Source of the DNA: Kumtagia ephedrae
GTDB taxonomy: Bacteria; Pseudomonadota; Alphaproteobacteria; Rhizobiales; Rhizobiaceae
Direction of reading: 5' to 3'
NCBI RefSeq assembly: GCF_003012745.1
Contig: NZ_PXYK01000013.1
Span: forward strand, 1 to 64,000
DNA: 64,000 bases
The notes below the pieces were generated by a model. It saw nothing but the letters and a program-made list of their open reading frames with translations, was not told the origin of the DNA and did not search any database. A program made the position numbers and the translations under genes. Positions 22,304-31,352 of this stretch are shown here, one piece after another. The stretch's first letter is position 1, and the number at the start of each line of letters is the position of its first letter.

Positions 22304-22447
22304 GGGCCTCGCTCCGGCTTGTCTCCCGATGCTTGCCGTGTCCCGGTTAGCAAGACGTGAATGCCGCGCGATCGAAAAGCCCGGACTGGGCAGGTGTGCC
22401 GGCTCGTTCGATGTCGTCCTTCGGTCAAGACGCAACTTCGCCACCGT

Positions 22448-22629
22448 TACGGCATGGATCCTAGGGTCTCCGCCTTCGCTGCGCTGCGGCTCCGTCCTAG
22501 GATGACGAAGCAGGGGGCGTGCCTGAGCCAATCGCCAACGTCAGCGATTAGCGACAACCCCATCGCCTTCGTCATCCTAGGGCGGAGCAGGCCGAAGGCC
22601 GTCGCGGAGACCCTAGGATCCATGCCGTA
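22448..22629. repeat. Composite inverted repeat, family 2 (arms 22448-22510 and 22567-22629)
   Basis: Two 63-base arms are complementary at their outer 26 bases (TACGGCATGGATCCTAGGGT...) and inner end (CCTAGGATGACGAAG), with a divergent middle. The 56-base loop contains GCCAATCGCCAACGTCAG (22527-22544), the core shared with the other composite repeats. The element occupies most of the 496-base gap between xerC and the next gene. The remainder (22304-22447 and 22630-22799) holds nothing I recognise. Confidence 0.85.
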
Positions 22630-22799
22630 GAGGTTGTGAGGCGCTCCGGCGATGGAGAACGGCAGGAAGACCCGCTCGACGGCAGCATCGCCTCACGGAG
22701 GGCGGCGTTGTCAGCGTCTGTCAGGATCGTTTCCCTTATTTTATCCCCGCCCTCCCGACCCGAGCGATCATGTCGCCACCTTGTGGAAAGGAGGTGACG

Positions 22800-23624
22800 T
22801 TGGACTGGGATGCGGCAATCGAGAAGAATCGCGAAGCGCTGAAGCGCATCCTCGCCATGCTCGTCGCCATGGCCGGCCTGGAACTCGAGGAACTCAGGGG
22901 ACAGTTTACTTTCTTTCGGCAGAAGGGCACAGCCGCTTCAAGGTTGTCGCGGGCCGAAAAAAGTAAACTGTCCCCGGCACTTACGCCGGCACTTGACCCC
23001 TCGCTCACCCTTCCCCGCCGTCTCCACCGCGCCATACTCCGGCTCCTGCGCCCGGCCGAAGCGGCGGTGCGGCGCCTCATCGTCGTGGCGGCACGTGGGC
23101 TGGTGGTCGCATTGCCGCCGCCCCGGCAGAAACCGAAGCCGAAATTCCGGCCCGGGGCCGGCCCCGTCCGCATGCCGGCGCGGCCGAAAATCCGCGCCCG
23201 TCGCGCGACCCTGCCGCTGCTCGATCCGCTAAAACCCTGGAACCGCCGCCCGCGGCGGGCGCCCAGGGGCGTGCCGCGCATCTCCTGTCCCGGCTACAGC
23301 GAGCCGTTCCGCATCCCCGCCTGGTCGCCCAACGATCCCATCGATGCGACGCGGCTGGACGCGCGGCTGTGGGCGCTGGCTGCGGCGCTTGACGATCTTC
23401 CTGGCCAGGCAAGGCGCTTCGCCCGCTGGCGGGCACGCCGCGACGCAGCGATCGCGCGCGAGCGAGAATCCGGCGGTCTGCGCCGGTTTGGCCGCTTCTC
23501 GCCGCTGAAGCCCGGCCGGCCGCCCGGCTGGCGGCGAAAAAAGCCCGTTCACGAGGTGCACGAGGTCCTCGACGTCGTGCACGGGCTTGCCCAGTGGGCG
23601 CTGGAGCCGCCCGACACGTCGTGA
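22800..23624 (+). CDS. Unknown Arg/Pro-rich protein with an in-frame palindromic insertion
   Basis: A 274-aa ORF. I chose TTG 22800 because a near-perfect Shine-Dalgarno AAGGAGGTG lies 4 bases upstream; the in-frame ATG at 22770 lacks one. The N-terminal helix DWDAAIEKNREALKRILAML is followed by about 26 residues encoded by the 79-bp palindrome (about 33-59). Then come RRLHRAILRLLRPAEAAVRRL and a basic, Pro-rich remainder. The N-terminal and post-insert segments look like one rhizobial hypothetical family, from memory. No domain or function is known. It runs toward rimM with a 161-base gap. Confidence 0.65.
   Translation: MDWDAAIEKNREALKRILAMLVAMAGLELEELRGQFTFFRQKGTAASRLSRAEKSKLSPALTPALDPSLTLPRRLHRAILRLLRPAEAAVRRLIVVAARGLVVALPPPRQKPKPKFRPGAGPVRMPARPKIRARRATLPLLDPLKPWNRRPRRAPRGVPRISCPGYSEPFRIPAWSPNDPIDATRLDARLWALAAALDDLPGQARRFARWRARRDAAIARERESGGLRRFGRFSPLKPGRPPGWRRKKPVHEVHEVLDVVHGLAQWALEPPDTS
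22897..22975. repeat. 79-bp palindromic repeat, copy 2, inside an ORF
   Basis: This element has the same 16-bp ends (GGGGACAGTTTACTTT and complement), the same subterminal bases and the same 79-base length as 3276-3354, but inverted and with a different centre. It lies within the 274-aa ORF and is translated without a stop as roughly GQFTFFRQKGTAASRLSRAE. Since 79 is not a multiple of three, a few extra flanking bases must have been gained or lost for the frame to be kept. Confidence 0.88.
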
Positions 23625-23785
23625 TTGCGCCCCCGCCGGACTCAACAAGCGAAAAAATCAGCAACCCCTCGGATTTTTCCGCAGCGGGGCGACGATGGCT
23701 GTCGCAACGCTTATCGTTGCGAATCTGTTGGCGAAGCCGGCCAAACCTGCTTAGAGCATCGGCTTCGAAACCCGGGACGACAAAC

Positions 23786-24400
23786 GTGAAAAACCCCGTC
23801 CAGATGGCCGTCATCGGCGCCCCGCACGGCATACGCGGCGAGGTGCGGGTGAAAACCTTCACCGGCGATCCGCTGGCGCTCGGCGACTATGGGCCGCTGC
23901 AGGCCGCCGACGGCCACCGCTTCGAGGTGCTCGACATCCGCCCGGCGGGAACCGTGGTCGTGGTGCGCTTCAAGAGCGTCGGCGACCGCAACGCCGCCGA
24001 GGCGCTGAACGGCACGGAGCTCTTCGTCGACCGCTCGGCGCTTCCCGACGACACCGAGGAAGGCGAGTTCTACCACGCCGACCTGGTCGGGCTCGCCGTG
24101 CGCGACGAGACCGGCGAGCCGGTCGGCAAGGTGGTCGCCGTGCAGAATTTCGGCGGCGGCGACATTCTGGAGATCGTCCATGGCGGGACGAAGGGCGTGC
24201 TGATCCCGTTCACCGAGGCGGCCGTGCCGGAGGTCGACGTCGCCGCCGGCTTCGTCCGCATCGACAGCATCGCCGCCGGGCTGGTGGAGGAGGAGGACGA
24301 CGCGCGGCCGCCGGCCGATGAGAAGCGGGACCATGGCAAGCGCGGCTTCGATGCGAGCCGGCGTCCGCGCGGGCCGAAGGACGCCGGAGGCAACCGGTGA
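23786..24400 (+). CDS. rimM: ribosome maturation factor RimM
   Basis: RimM binds ribosomal protein S19 and helps assemble the 30S head. The 204-aa protein has an N-terminal RimM barrel ([24 protein letters not shown], residues 2-25) and a C-terminal PRC-barrel ([12 protein letters not shown]...[16 protein letters not shown]). It also has a charged tail, [20 protein letters not shown], typical of rhizobia. GTG 23786 is preferred because it preserves NPVQ; ATG 23804 is possible. Its stop overlaps the trmD GTG start. rpsP, usually just upstream, is absent here. Confidence 0.93.
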   Translation: MKNPVQMAVIGAPHGIRGEVRVKTFTGDPLALGDYGPLQAADGHRFEVLDIRPAGTVVVVRFKSVGDRNAAEALNGTELFVDRSALPDDTEEGEFYHADLVGLAVRDETGEPVGKVVAVQNFGGGDILEIVHGGTKGVLIPFTEAAVPEVDVAAGFVRIDSIAAGLVEEEDDARPPADEKRDHGKRGFDASRRPRGPKDAGGNR

Positions 24401-25101
24401 GCTTTTCCGCCACCGTGCTGACGCTCTATCCGGAGATGTTTCCGGGCCCCCTCGGCCTGTCGCTCGCCGGCCGCGGCCTGGGCGAAGGCGCGTGGTCGCT
24501 GGAGACGGTGCAGATCCGCGACTTCGCGCTCGACAGGCATCGCAGCGTCGACGACACGCCGGCCGGCGGCGGCGCCGGCATGGTGATGCGCGCCGACGTC
24601 CTGGCGCGCGCCGTCGACCATGCCTCGCCGCAAGGCGATCCGCGCCCGCGCCTGCTGATGAGCCCGCGCGGAAAGCCGCTGACCCAGGCGCGCGTGCGCG
24701 CGCTGGCCGCCGGCCCCGGCGCCGTCATCCTGTGCGGCCGCTTCGAGGGCGTCGACCAGCGCCTCATCGACCTGCGCGGACTGGAGGAGGTGTCGGTCGG
24801 CGACTTCATCCTGTCGGGCGGCGAGCCGGCGGCGATCGTCCTGCTCGACGCCGTCGTGCGCCTGCTGCCCGGCGTCATGGGCAATGCGCAGTCCGGCGAC
24901 GAGGAGAGTTTCGAGAACGGCCTGCTGGAGCACCCGCATTATACGCGCCCGCAGGAATTCGAGGGCAGGCCCATCCCTGAAGTGCTCACCTCGGGCAATC
25001 ACGCGAAGATCGCTGCCTGGCGGCGGGCGCAGGCGGAAAAGCTTACGAAGGAGCGGCGGCCCGATCTGATGGCGAAGCCCCCTCATCCCGTCCAGAAATA
25101 A
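24397..25101 (+). CDS. trmD: tRNA (guanine-N1-)-methyltransferase TrmD
   Basis: TrmD makes m1G37 in tRNAs, preventing +1 frameshifts. The 234-aa SPOUT enzyme shows [29 protein letters not shown] and the knot motif [16 protein letters not shown], plus HPHYTRP with the catalytic region. GTG start 24397 overlaps the rimM stop (GTGA), indicating translational coupling. The 3' end overlaps the opposing TauE/SafE gene by 19 bases, an arrangement that prevents a simple trmD-rplS operon. Confidence 0.95.
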   Translation: MSFSATVLTLYPEMFPGPLGLSLAGRGLGEGAWSLETVQIRDFALDRHRSVDDTPAGGGAGMVMRADVLARAVDHASPQGDPRPRLLMSPRGKPLTQARVRALAAGPGAVILCGRFEGVDQRLIDLRGLEEVSVGDFILSGGEPAAIVLLDAVVRLLPGVMGNAQSGDEESFENGLLEHPHYTRPQEFEGRPIPEVLTSGNHAKIAAWRRAQAEKLTKERRPDLMAKPPHPVQK

Positions 25102-25835
25102 TACCCAGCGAGAAACAGGCCGACGGCGATGACCAGGCCGCGCATCACCGTCTGCGGCACACGCTTGGCCGTCCACACGCCGGCATAGCCGCCGAGCGCT
25201 ACCGCCGGCACCATCACCAGCGCCTGCGGCCACGCCACCACGCCGCCGGAGACGAACACGACGATGGCGACCGCCGCGATCACGATCGACAGCATGTTCT
25301 TCAGCGCGTTCAGCCGGTGGTAATCGCCGGACTGGGTGAGGCCCAGCGTGGCGAGCATCATCACGCCCATGCCGGCGCCGAAGAAGCCGCCATAGACGGC
25401 AGTCAGGAACTGCACCAGCGAGCCGAGCGCCGAGCCGACCGCCGCCTCCTGACCCGGCTTCGGCTTGGGCTTCAGCCACGGACCGGCGGCGAACAGCGCG
25501 GTGGCGGCGATCAGCAGCCACGGCACCATGGCGCGGAACGACGGGTTGGAGAGCGACAGCAGGATCAGCGACCCGGCCAGCGCCCCCGCCGCCGAGATGG
25601 CGCAAAGCAGCAGCGCGCCGCGCCAGAACCGCTTGATGTCGCTCCAATAGGCCAGCGTCGAGGTGATGTAGCCGGGGAACTGGGTGATCGACGAGGTCGC
25701 GTTGGCCGCGATCGGCGGCAGCCCGGCGAGCGACAGCGCGCCGAAGGTGAGGAAGGTGCCGCCGCCGGCGATGGCGTTGACCACGCCCGACAGGAAGCCG
25801 GCGGTGGCGAGAAGCAGGATGTCGGCTGGGTCCAT
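25083..25835 (-). CDS. TauE/SafE-family membrane permease
   Basis: A 250-aa protein with about seven to eight transmembrane helices and two TauE/SafE repeats. [19 protein letters not shown] (residues 12-30) and [15 protein letters not shown] (about 136-150) are the two conserved Gly-rich helices. The family exports sulfoacetate or other anions (sulphite, organosulphonates); substrate is unknown here. ATG 25835 lies before the first helix. It is on the opposite strand between trmD and rplS and overlaps trmD by 19 bases at its 3' end, so convergent transcription could affect trmD. Confidence 0.9.
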   Translation of the reverse strand: MDPADILLLATAGFLSGVVNAIAGGGTFLTFGALSLAGLPPIAANATSSITQFPGYITSTLAYWSDIKRFWRGALLLCAISAAGALAGSLILLSLSNPSFRAMVPWLLIAATALFAAGPWLKPKPKPGQEAAVGSALGSLVQFLTAVYGGFFGAGMGVMMLATLGLTQSGDYHRLNALKNMLSIVIAAVAIVVFVSGGVVAWPQALVMVPAVALGGYAGVWTAKRVPQTVMRGLVIAVGLFLAGYYFWTG

Positions 25836-26143
25836 GTCCGGCGGCGGTCCTTGAAGCGGCGATCCGAAAGGCTGTAAAGGCGGGGATGGCCGTTCGCAAG
25901 CAATGGGGCGGGAACGAGCGACCCGAGAGCCGGGCCGAATTTCGCATACCGGGCGTGACAAGCCGGCGATTTTGGTGTATCGCCGCGCACGCAACCGGAA
26001 GGATGACCGACCGGGCCGTCATAAGGACGGTGAATTCGCCCCTGCTTCTCCTTTCGAGGATCGGCATAGCCGCGCGGCAAGATGTGCTGCAAGGCGAGCG
26101 TCGGGCGCTCTGGCTGTCGAGAAGCAAGAAGAGGTTTATTCCG

Positions 26144-26665
26144 ATGGATATCATCCGTCAGCTCGAGGCCGAGCAGGCCGCCAGGATCGAAGCCAAGCGC
26201 ACTCTGCCCGAATTCCAGCCGGGAGACACGGTGCGCGTCCAAGTGCGCGTCACCGAAGGCACCCGCACCCGCCTGCAGGCCTATGAGGGCGTCGTCATCG
26301 CCCGCTCCGGCTCCGGCTTCCAGGAGAATTTCACGGTCCGCAAGATCTCCTACGGCGAGGGCGTCGAGCGCGTCTTCCCGGTCTACTCGCCGATGGTCGA
26401 AGGCGTCGAGATCGTGCGCCGCGGCAAGGTGCGCCGCGCAAAGCTCTATTACCTGCGCGATCGCCGCGGCAAGTCGGCCCGCATCTCGGAGAACACCGGC
26501 GTGCGCGCCCGCAAGCTGAACGACGCCGAGCGCGAGGCGCTCAACGCCGAGAAGGCCAAGCTGGAGGCCGAGAAGGTCGCCGCCGCCCAGGCGCTGGCCG
26601 CCGAGAAGGCAGCGGCCGAGAAGGCAGCCGCCGAGGCCGCGGCCGAGAAGACCGCAGCCGAATAA
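26144..26665 (+). CDS. rplS: 50S ribosomal protein L19
   Basis: L19 sits at the 30S-50S interface. The core (residues 1-125) has the expected [11 protein letters not shown] opening, [28 protein letters not shown] and [16 protein letters not shown] roughly 50-residue Ala/Glu/Lys-rich coiled tail follows ([20 protein letters not shown]..., 173 aa in total), an extension typical of rhizobial L19. It has its own long 5' region because a divergent gene separates it from trmD. A strong terminator follows. Confidence 0.96.
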   Translation: MDIIRQLEAEQAARIEAKRTLPEFQPGDTVRVQVRVTEGTRTRLQAYEGVVIARSGSGFQENFTVRKISYGEGVERVFPVYSPMVEGVEIVRRGKVRRAKLYYLRDRRGKSARISENTGVRARKLNDAEREALNAEKAKLEAEKVAAAQALAAEKAAAEKAAAEAAAEKTAAE

Positions 26666-26693
26666 GCTCGGCGCAGCAGCAATATCAAAGAAG

Positions 26694-26723
26694 AAAAAGG
26701 CGGCCGGCGAGCCGCCTTTTTTG
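26694..26723 (+). terminator. Intrinsic terminator of rplS
   Basis: AAAGGCGGC (26696-26704) and GCCGCCTTT (26711-26719) pair around a six-base loop, and the stem runs into TTTTTTG. The flanking A-run makes it potentially bidirectional. It lies 29 bases after the rplS stop. Confidence 0.92.
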
Positions 26724-26812
26724 TTGCGCGGCTGCGCAGCCTCCTCCCGAAGTGATTTGACCTCGTGCCGCGGGACCCTACCCTGTGGGGCGGTCCGTTC
26801 GCGAGGTGTCCC

Positions 26813-27211
26813 ATGAAACCCTTCCGATCCCAACGAGCCGGTACGCGCGGTCTGCTGCTGGCATCCATGCTCGCCGTGGCGACGGCCGTTCCGGCGCTCG
26901 CCCATCACGGCTGGTCGTGGACGCAGGATGGCTTCTTCCGGCTCGAAGGCGTGATCCGCGCCGTCTATGTCGGCAATCCGCATGCAACCCTTGACGTCGA
27001 CGCCGAGGGCGAGCTGTGGCGGGTCGAGCTGGCGACGCCGTCCGCGACGATCCGCGCCGGCTTCACCGAGGATGCGGCGAAGATCGGCGACGAGGTGGTG
27101 GCGATCGGCAACCGCTCGCGCGACGCGGCGGAGAAGCGGATGAAGGCGGTGCGCATCACCGTTGGCGGCAAGACCTATGACGTCTATCCAGGCCGCGTAC
27201 CGCCGGCCTGA
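26813..27211 (+). CDS. DUF6152-type periplasmic protein
   Basis: A 132-aa protein with an N-terminal signal peptide (about 1-31, RGLLLASMLAVATAVPALA) followed at once by HHGWSWTQDG. That His-rich start is characteristic of the DUF6152 family, and LEGVIRAVYVGNPHATLDV follows. The C-terminal half is beta-rich (OB-like). The paired histidines suggest metal binding, but this is inference. It is followed 6 bases later by a DUF6644-type membrane protein. The two families commonly occur together, suggesting a joint envelope redox or metal function that is not characterised. Confidence 0.8.
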   Translation: MKPFRSQRAGTRGLLLASMLAVATAVPALAHHGWSWTQDGFFRLEGVIRAVYVGNPHATLDVDAEGELWRVELATPSATIRAGFTEDAAKIGDEVVAIGNRSRDAAEKRMKAVRITVGGKTYDVYPGRVPPA

Positions 27212-27217
27212 GCCGCC

Positions 27218-27682
27218 GTGGAAGCCCTGTCCGCAATCGAGCAGCTCGGCGCGATCCGGCTGCTGAAATCGTCCTTCTATGCCTACCCGCTGGTAAACGC
27301 GCTGCACATCGCCGCCATCGGCGCGCTGTTCACATCCGTCTGGCTGATGGACCTGCGCGTGCTCGGCGCGTTCCGCACCGTTCCCGAACACCCTTTCCTT
27401 ACGCTGATGCGGCGGGTCGCTATCACCGCCTTCGCCGGCGCAGCCCTCACGGGAGCGGCCCTGTTCTCCATACGGGCGACGGAATATGCGGGGATGCCGG
27501 TGTTCTGGGCCAAGATGGGGCTCATCCTGCTCGCCGGCCTGAACCTGCTCTTGTTCGCGATGCTGGCCCGCAAGCGGCCGCCGCAAGCACCAGCCGGCAG
27601 CGGCGAACGCCTCGCAGCAAGCCTCTCCGCCCTGCTGTGGACAGGCGTCCTGCTGTGCGGCCGCTTCATCGGCTTTGCCTGA
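27218..27682 (+). CDS. DUF6644-type integral membrane protein
   Basis: A 154-aa protein with a GTG start. It has about four transmembrane helices (near residues 25-45, 62-82, 93-115 and 133-151). Histidines in YPLVNALHIAAIGAL (about residues 22-36) and EHPFLTLMRR could be haem or metal ligands; the family is loosely cytochrome-like. It starts 6 bases after the DUF6152-type gene and is surely co-transcribed. No enzymatic role is known. The ORF ends 59 bases before the convergent DUF1428 gene. Confidence 0.8.
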   Translation: MEALSAIEQLGAIRLLKSSFYAYPLVNALHIAAIGALFTSVWLMDLRVLGAFRTVPEHPFLTLMRRVAITAFAGAALTGAALFSIRATEYAGMPVFWAKMGLILLAGLNLLLFAMLARKRPPQAPAGSGERLAASLSALLWTGVLLCGRFIGFA

Positions 27683-27741
27683 AGGGCTGGCAGGCACGGA
27701 ACTTGAACGGCCGGCAGATCATCGCGGAAAGAGCGGGCCCG

Positions 27742-28095
27742 TCAAAGCTCCAGGAACGTCTCGAACCCGCCATAGATCATGCGCTTGGCGTCGAAGGGCA
27801 TGGTGTCCCAGTCCGGCTTCAGGCGCGGATCGGCCATGACCTTGGCATTGATGGCATCGCGCTGCTCGCGGGACTGGTAGAGTATCCAGGCGAACACGAC
27901 GACCTCGTCGTCCTTGGCCTGCACCGAGCGCGGGAACGACGTCACCTCGCCATAAGGAACGTCGTCGCCGATGCACTCGACATAGGCGAGCGCTCCATGG
28001 TCCTTCCAGATCTCGCCGGCCTGGGCCGCCATCTTGCGGTAGGCGTCGAGATTGGCTTTCGGCACTGCGAGCACGAATCCGTCGACATAGGACAT
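27742..28095 (-). CDS. DUF1428-family protein
   Basis: A 117-aa dimeric alpha/beta-barrel-type protein. MSYVDGFVLAVPKANLDAYR at the N-terminus, CIGDDVPYGEVTSFPRSV and the closing MPFDAKRMIYGGFETFLE are diagnostic for DUF1428 (YbaA-like). The function is unknown. The C-terminal KRMIYGGFE motif is shared with EthD/YciI-like folds. ATG 28095 lies at the first conserved strand, with a GGAGGAGA run upstream in AAGGAGGAGACCCGG. It stands alone between two convergent or unlinked genes. Confidence 0.9.
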   Translation of the reverse strand: MSYVDGFVLAVPKANLDAYRKMAAQAGEIWKDHGALAYVECIGDDVPYGEVTSFPRSVQAKDDEVVVFAWILYQSREQRDAINAKVMADPRLKPDWDTMPFDAKRMIYGGFETFLEL

Positions 28096-28186
28096 TCCGG
28101 GTCTCCTCCTTCTCGTCCGCACATAGGACGTGTAAGGAAACCCGGCGCCGACATCGCGGTTCCGCTTTTTCTGCGCGGCGGAGCGG

Positions 28187-29299
28187 CTAAGCCGACAGCG
28201 CCCGGAATCGTTCGACGACGGCGTCGCCGATGGCCGTGGTGCCGACCTCGGTCTTACCCTCGGAGAGAATGTCCCTGGTGCGCAGGCCTTCGTCGAGCAC
28301 CGCCGAGATCGCCGTCTCCAGCCGGTCGGCTTCCGCCACCATGCCGAACGAGTAGCGCAGGCACATGGCGAAGGAGGCGATCATGGCGATCGGGTTGGCG
28401 ATGCCCTTGCCGGCGATGTCCGGCGCCGAGCCGTGCACCGGCTCGTAGAGCGCCTTGCGGCTGCCGGTTTTGGCGTCGGGAGCGCCGAGCGAGGCCGACG
28501 GCAGCATGCCGAGCGAGCCGGTCAGCATCGCCGCCACGTCCGACAGCATGTCGCCGAACAGATTGTCGGTGACGATGACGTCGAACTGTTTTGGCCAGCG
28601 CACGAGCTGCATGCCGCCGGCATCGGCCAGCATGTGGTCGAGCTTGACGTCGGCATACTTCGCCTTGTGCGTCTGCGTCACCACCTCGTTCCACAAGACG
28701 CCGGACTTCATCACGTTGCGTTTTTCCATCGAGGTCACGTGGTTCTTGCGCGTGCGCGCCAGCTCGAAGGCGACGCCGGAAATGCGTTCGATCTCGAACG
28801 TGTCGTAGACCTGCGTGTCGATGCCGCGCTTCTGGCCGTTGCCGAGGTCGATGATCTCCTTCGGCTCGCCGAAATAGACGCCGCCGGTGAGTTCGCGCAC
28901 GATCAGGATGTCGAGACCCTCGACCACCTCCGGCTTGAGTGACGAGGAGGCGGCGAGCGCCGGGTAGCAGATCGCCGGCCTTAGATTGGCGAACAGGGCA
29001 AGGTCCTTGCGCAGGCGCAGCAGGCCGGCCTCGGGGCGGACCTCATAGGGAACGGGATCCCACTTCGGCCCGCCGACCGCGCCGAACAGCACCGCGTCGG
29101 CGGCCAGCGCCTTGGCCATGTCCGCTTCGGAGATCGCCTGGCCGTGCGCGTCATAGGCCGAGCCGCCGACCAGGCCGCGCTCCGTCTCGAAGCCCGCGCC
29201 GAGATCGGCGTTCATCACCGCGATCAGCTTCTCCACCTCGGCCATCGCCTCGGGACCGATGCCGTCGCCGGGAAGCAGCAGGAGTTTTTTCGAAGCCAT
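28187..29299 (-). CDS. leuB: 3-isopropylmalate dehydrogenase
   Basis: LeuB oxidatively decarboxylates 3-isopropylmalate in leucine synthesis, with Mg and NAD. The 370-aa protein begins [15 protein letters not shown]. It carries [21 protein letters not shown] (substrate arginines), [11 protein letters not shown] (catalytic Tyr region), [26 protein letters not shown] (metal Asp residues) and the NAD segment [21 protein letters not shown] 29299 is homology-supported. leuD, encoding an isomerase subunit, is 1.3 kb away on the same strand; a vapBC pair and a RidA gene lie between. Confidence 0.97.
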   Translation of the reverse strand: MASKKLLLLPGDGIGPEAMAEVEKLIAVMNADLGAGFETERGLVGGSAYDAHGQAISEADMAKALAADAVLFGAVGGPKWDPVPYEVRPEAGLLRLRKDLALFANLRPAICYPALAASSSLKPEVVEGLDILIVRELTGGVYFGEPKEIIDLGNGQKRGIDTQVYDTFEIERISGVAFELARTRKNHVTSMEKRNVMKSGVLWNEVVTQTHKAKYADVKLDHMLADAGGMQLVRWPKQFDVIVTDNLFGDMLSDVAAMLTGSLGMLPSASLGAPDAKTGSRKALYEPVHGSAPDIAGKGIANPIAMIASFAMCLRYSFGMVAEADRLETAISAVLDEGLRTRDILSEGKTEVGTTAIGDAVVERFRALSA

Positions 29300-29415
29300 G
29301 TCGCGATGTCCTTGGACCGTTGGGGAAAGCCGCGGTCTTGCTAGCGGCGAAGGCAGCACCGCGCAAGGCTTATTGCCGGGCAAACCTGCTGCTCGATTGC
29401 AAGCTTGCCGGCCGA

Positions 29416-29443
29416 TGTGTATCTACTTCGAGAGACATACACA
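29416..29443 (+). promoter_or_regulatory. Candidate operator of vapBC
   Basis: TGTGTAT (29416-29422) and its complement ATACACA (29437-29443) flank 14 bases and lie 13 bases before the vapB ATG. The location matches autoregulatory sites of VapB antitoxins. The dyad is seen directly, and binding is inferred. Confidence 0.55.
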
Positions 29444-29456
29444 CGAGGCGAGATCC

Positions 29457-29669
29457 ATGCGAACCAACATCGAACTTGATGACGCGCTGATCGCCGAAGC
29501 GATGAGGATCACCGGGCTTACCACGAAACGCGCAACGGTGGAGGAGGCGCTGAAGCGACTGGTGCGTCAGGATCGACACCGCGAAGCGCTCGAGACGATG
29601 AGGGGGATCGGCTGGGAAGGCGACCTTGATGCCATGCGCACGGACTGGACGGACGACGACAGTCGATGA
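29457..29669 (+). CDS. vapB: VapB-family antitoxin
   Basis: A 70-aa antitoxin. MRTNIELDDALIAEAMRITG with KRATVEEALKRLVRQ (residues 1-39) is the VapB ribbon-helix-helix domain of the MetJ-like pattern. The acidic C-terminus EGDLDAMRTDWTDDDSR should occupy the toxin active site. GAGGCGAGA precedes the ATG, and a dyad operator lies just upstream. It overlaps vapC in ATGA. The pair sits between leuB and the RidA gene and is transcribed opposite to them. Confidence 0.9.
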   Translation: MRTNIELDDALIAEAMRITGLTTKRATVEEALKRLVRQDRHREALETMRGIGWEGDLDAMRTDWTDDDSR

Positions 29670-30055
29670 TCGCCGTCGACAGTTCTGTCTGGATCGACAA
29701 TCTTCGCAATCTCGATACGCAGCAGGTGAAGAAGCTGGCGGCAATCGCCAACCCCTACGAAATTCTGGTTGGAGACATCGTTCTTCTGGATGTTCTGCGA
29801 GGGCTTCGCGACGAACAGCAAGCTTCGCTCGTCGAAAATGAAATGCGCCAATACCGGATCGTTCCGATGCTCGACGGTCTATTGGCGGTCAAGGCGGCAG
29901 CGAACTACCGCTATCTGCGGGCAATGGGAGTAACGATCAGGAAAAGTGCCGATCTCATCATCGGCACGTTCTGCATCGAGCGCGGCCACGTTCTGCTGCA
30001 CGCCGACCGAGATTTCGACGCGATGCAGAAGCACCTCGGGTTGCGCATCTATTGA
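29666..30055 (+). CDS. vapC: VapC PIN-domain toxin
   Basis: A 129-aa PIN ribonuclease. The first acidic residue is D5 in IAVDSSVWIDNL, the mid-domain acidic segment is ILLDVLRG-like, and the third and fourth positions are KSADLIIGTFC and HADRDFDAM. VapC toxins cleave initiator tRNA or the sarcin-ricin loop; the target is not predictable here. The ATG overlaps the vapB stop by 4 bases, the usual coupled arrangement, in contrast with the long overlap of the other toxin pair in this window. Confidence 0.9.
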   Translation: MIAVDSSVWIDNLRNLDTQQVKKLAAIANPYEILVGDIVLLDVLRGLRDEQQASLVENEMRQYRIVPMLDGLLAVKAAANYRYLRAMGVTIRKSADLIIGTFCIERGHVLLHADRDFDAMQKHLGLRIY

Positions 30056-30137
30056 TGTCTATGCCCTGACCTTCGGACGATCTACCGGGTGCATCCCCCG
30101 AAGCGAGCCTCGAAGGACGCTCGCCGGTTACGCCGCG

Positions 30138-30521
30138 TCACCCATTCCGTCTCAGCGCCGTCACCTCGATCTCGATCTTCATCTCCGGCTTGTTCAGCCC
30201 GCAGACGATCATCGTCGCGGCGGGCCGGACGTCGCCGAAGGTCTCGCCCAGGATCGGAAAGACGCGGTCCACATAGGCGGCGTCCGTGAGGTAGTAATGC
30301 GCGCGCACCACGTCGGCGAAGGAGAAGCCGCCCTCCTCCAAAGCCCTGCCGATGGTGGCGAGACAGTTGCGCGCCTGCTCCTCCACGCTCTCCGGCATCG
30401 TCATGGTCGCGTAGTCGTAGCCGGTGGTGCCGGCAACGAAGCACCAGTCACCCTGAACGACGGCGCGCGAATAGCCCGCAGTTTTTTCGAACGGCGATCC
30501 GGTGGAGATGAGCTTGCGCAT
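30138..30521 (-). CDS. RidA-family (YjgF/YER057c) protein
   Basis: A 127-aa RidA-superfamily protein. Archetypal RidA hydrolyses reactive enamine/imine intermediates from PLP enzymes. The conserved arginine is in DVVRAHYYLTD (about residue 89) and the C-terminal acid in EIEVTALRR (about 118-126). The internal VAGTTGYDYATM and RNCLATIGRALEEGG are typical of the Rid4-7-like subgroups, so the substrate may differ from RidA proper. It sits downstream of leuD on the same strand, 55 bases away; a leucine-pathway link is possible but unproved. Confidence 0.92.
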   Translation of the reverse strand: MRKLISTGSPFEKTAGYSRAVVQGDWCFVAGTTGYDYATMTMPESVEEQARNCLATIGRALEEGGFSFADVVRAHYYLTDAAYVDRVFPILGETFGDVRPAATMIVCGLNKPEMKIEIEVTALRRNG

Positions 30522-30576
30522 GTTCCCTCGCCGCCTGCATGGCGCCGCATATGCCGACCCGGCCAGGCGCCAGTCG

Positions 30577-31182
30577 TCAGGCCCAGGGCCGGGCGGCCGC
30601 CGCGCTCTTCTCGTAGGCGGCGATCGCCGGCGCCTTCTCCAGCGTCAGGCCGATGTCGTCGAGGCCGTTGAGCAGGCAGTGGCGCTTGAAATCGTCGAGG
30701 TCGAATTTCACCACGCCGCCGTCCGGCCCGCGGATTTCCTTGGCTTCGAGATCGACGGTGACAGTGGCATTGGCACCGCGCGAGGCGTCGTCCATGAGCT
30801 TGTCCAGGTCCTCGGGGCTCACCGTCACCGGCAGGATGCCGTTCTTGAAGCAGTTGTTGTAGAAAATGTCGGCGAACGAGGTGGAGATCACGCAGCGTAT
30901 GCCGAAGTCGAGCAGCGCCCAGGGCGCATGCTCGCGGCTCGAGCCGCAGCCGAAATTGTCGCCGGCCACGAGAATCTGCGCGGTCCGGTACGCCGGCTTG
31001 TTGAGCACGAAATCCGGGTTCTCCGTGCCGTCCTCCGCATAGCGCATCTCGGCGAAAAGCCCGGTGCCGAGACCGGTCCGCTTGATGGTCTTCAGATAGT
31101 CCTTGGGGATGATCATATCGGTGTCGACATTGATGATCGGCAAGGGCGCGGCGACGCCGGTGAGTTTCGTGAACTTGTCCAT
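30577..31182 (-). CDS. leuD: 3-isopropylmalate dehydratase small subunit
   Basis: LeuD is the small subunit of isopropylmalate isomerase and pairs with the iron-sulphur LeuC (not in this window). The 201-aa protein has [15 protein letters not shown] (about 19-33), the substrate-loop motif [17 protein letters not shown] (about 74-90) and [16 protein letters not shown]. Length is normal. ATG 31182 starts at the conserved [14 protein letters not shown]. It is divergent from the GNAT gene at 31353 across 170 bases, which must hold both promoters. Confidence 0.97.
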   Translation of the reverse strand: MDKFTKLTGVAAPLPIINVDTDMIIPKDYLKTIKRTGLGTGLFAEMRYAEDGTENPDFVLNKPAYRTAQILVAGDNFGCGSSREHAPWALLDFGIRCVISTSFADIFYNNCFKNGILPVTVSPEDLDKLMDDASRGANATVTVDLEAKEIRGPDGGVVKFDLDDFKRHCLLNGLDDIGLTLEKAPAIAAYEKSAAAARPWA

Positions 31183-31352
31183 GATAGTCTTGCCCGTGAC
31201 ACGGAGAGGAACTTCGCTGCCTCGCTTTACAGGAAGCGGCGGCGGATTTCAAAGCCTCGCGGCGCTTCGGTTCAGAAGAAGTGCCGGTCGAAAATCGTGT
31301 CGGCGATGGAGACTTGTTGCCGCATCCACCTGTCGAGAGCTATCCGTCTGCC

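Noticed and set aside
21365-22531. XerC with an extended N-terminus (388 aa)
   Set aside because: The extra residues come from reading into the family-2 repeat; the ATG at 22303 gives the normal XerC length.
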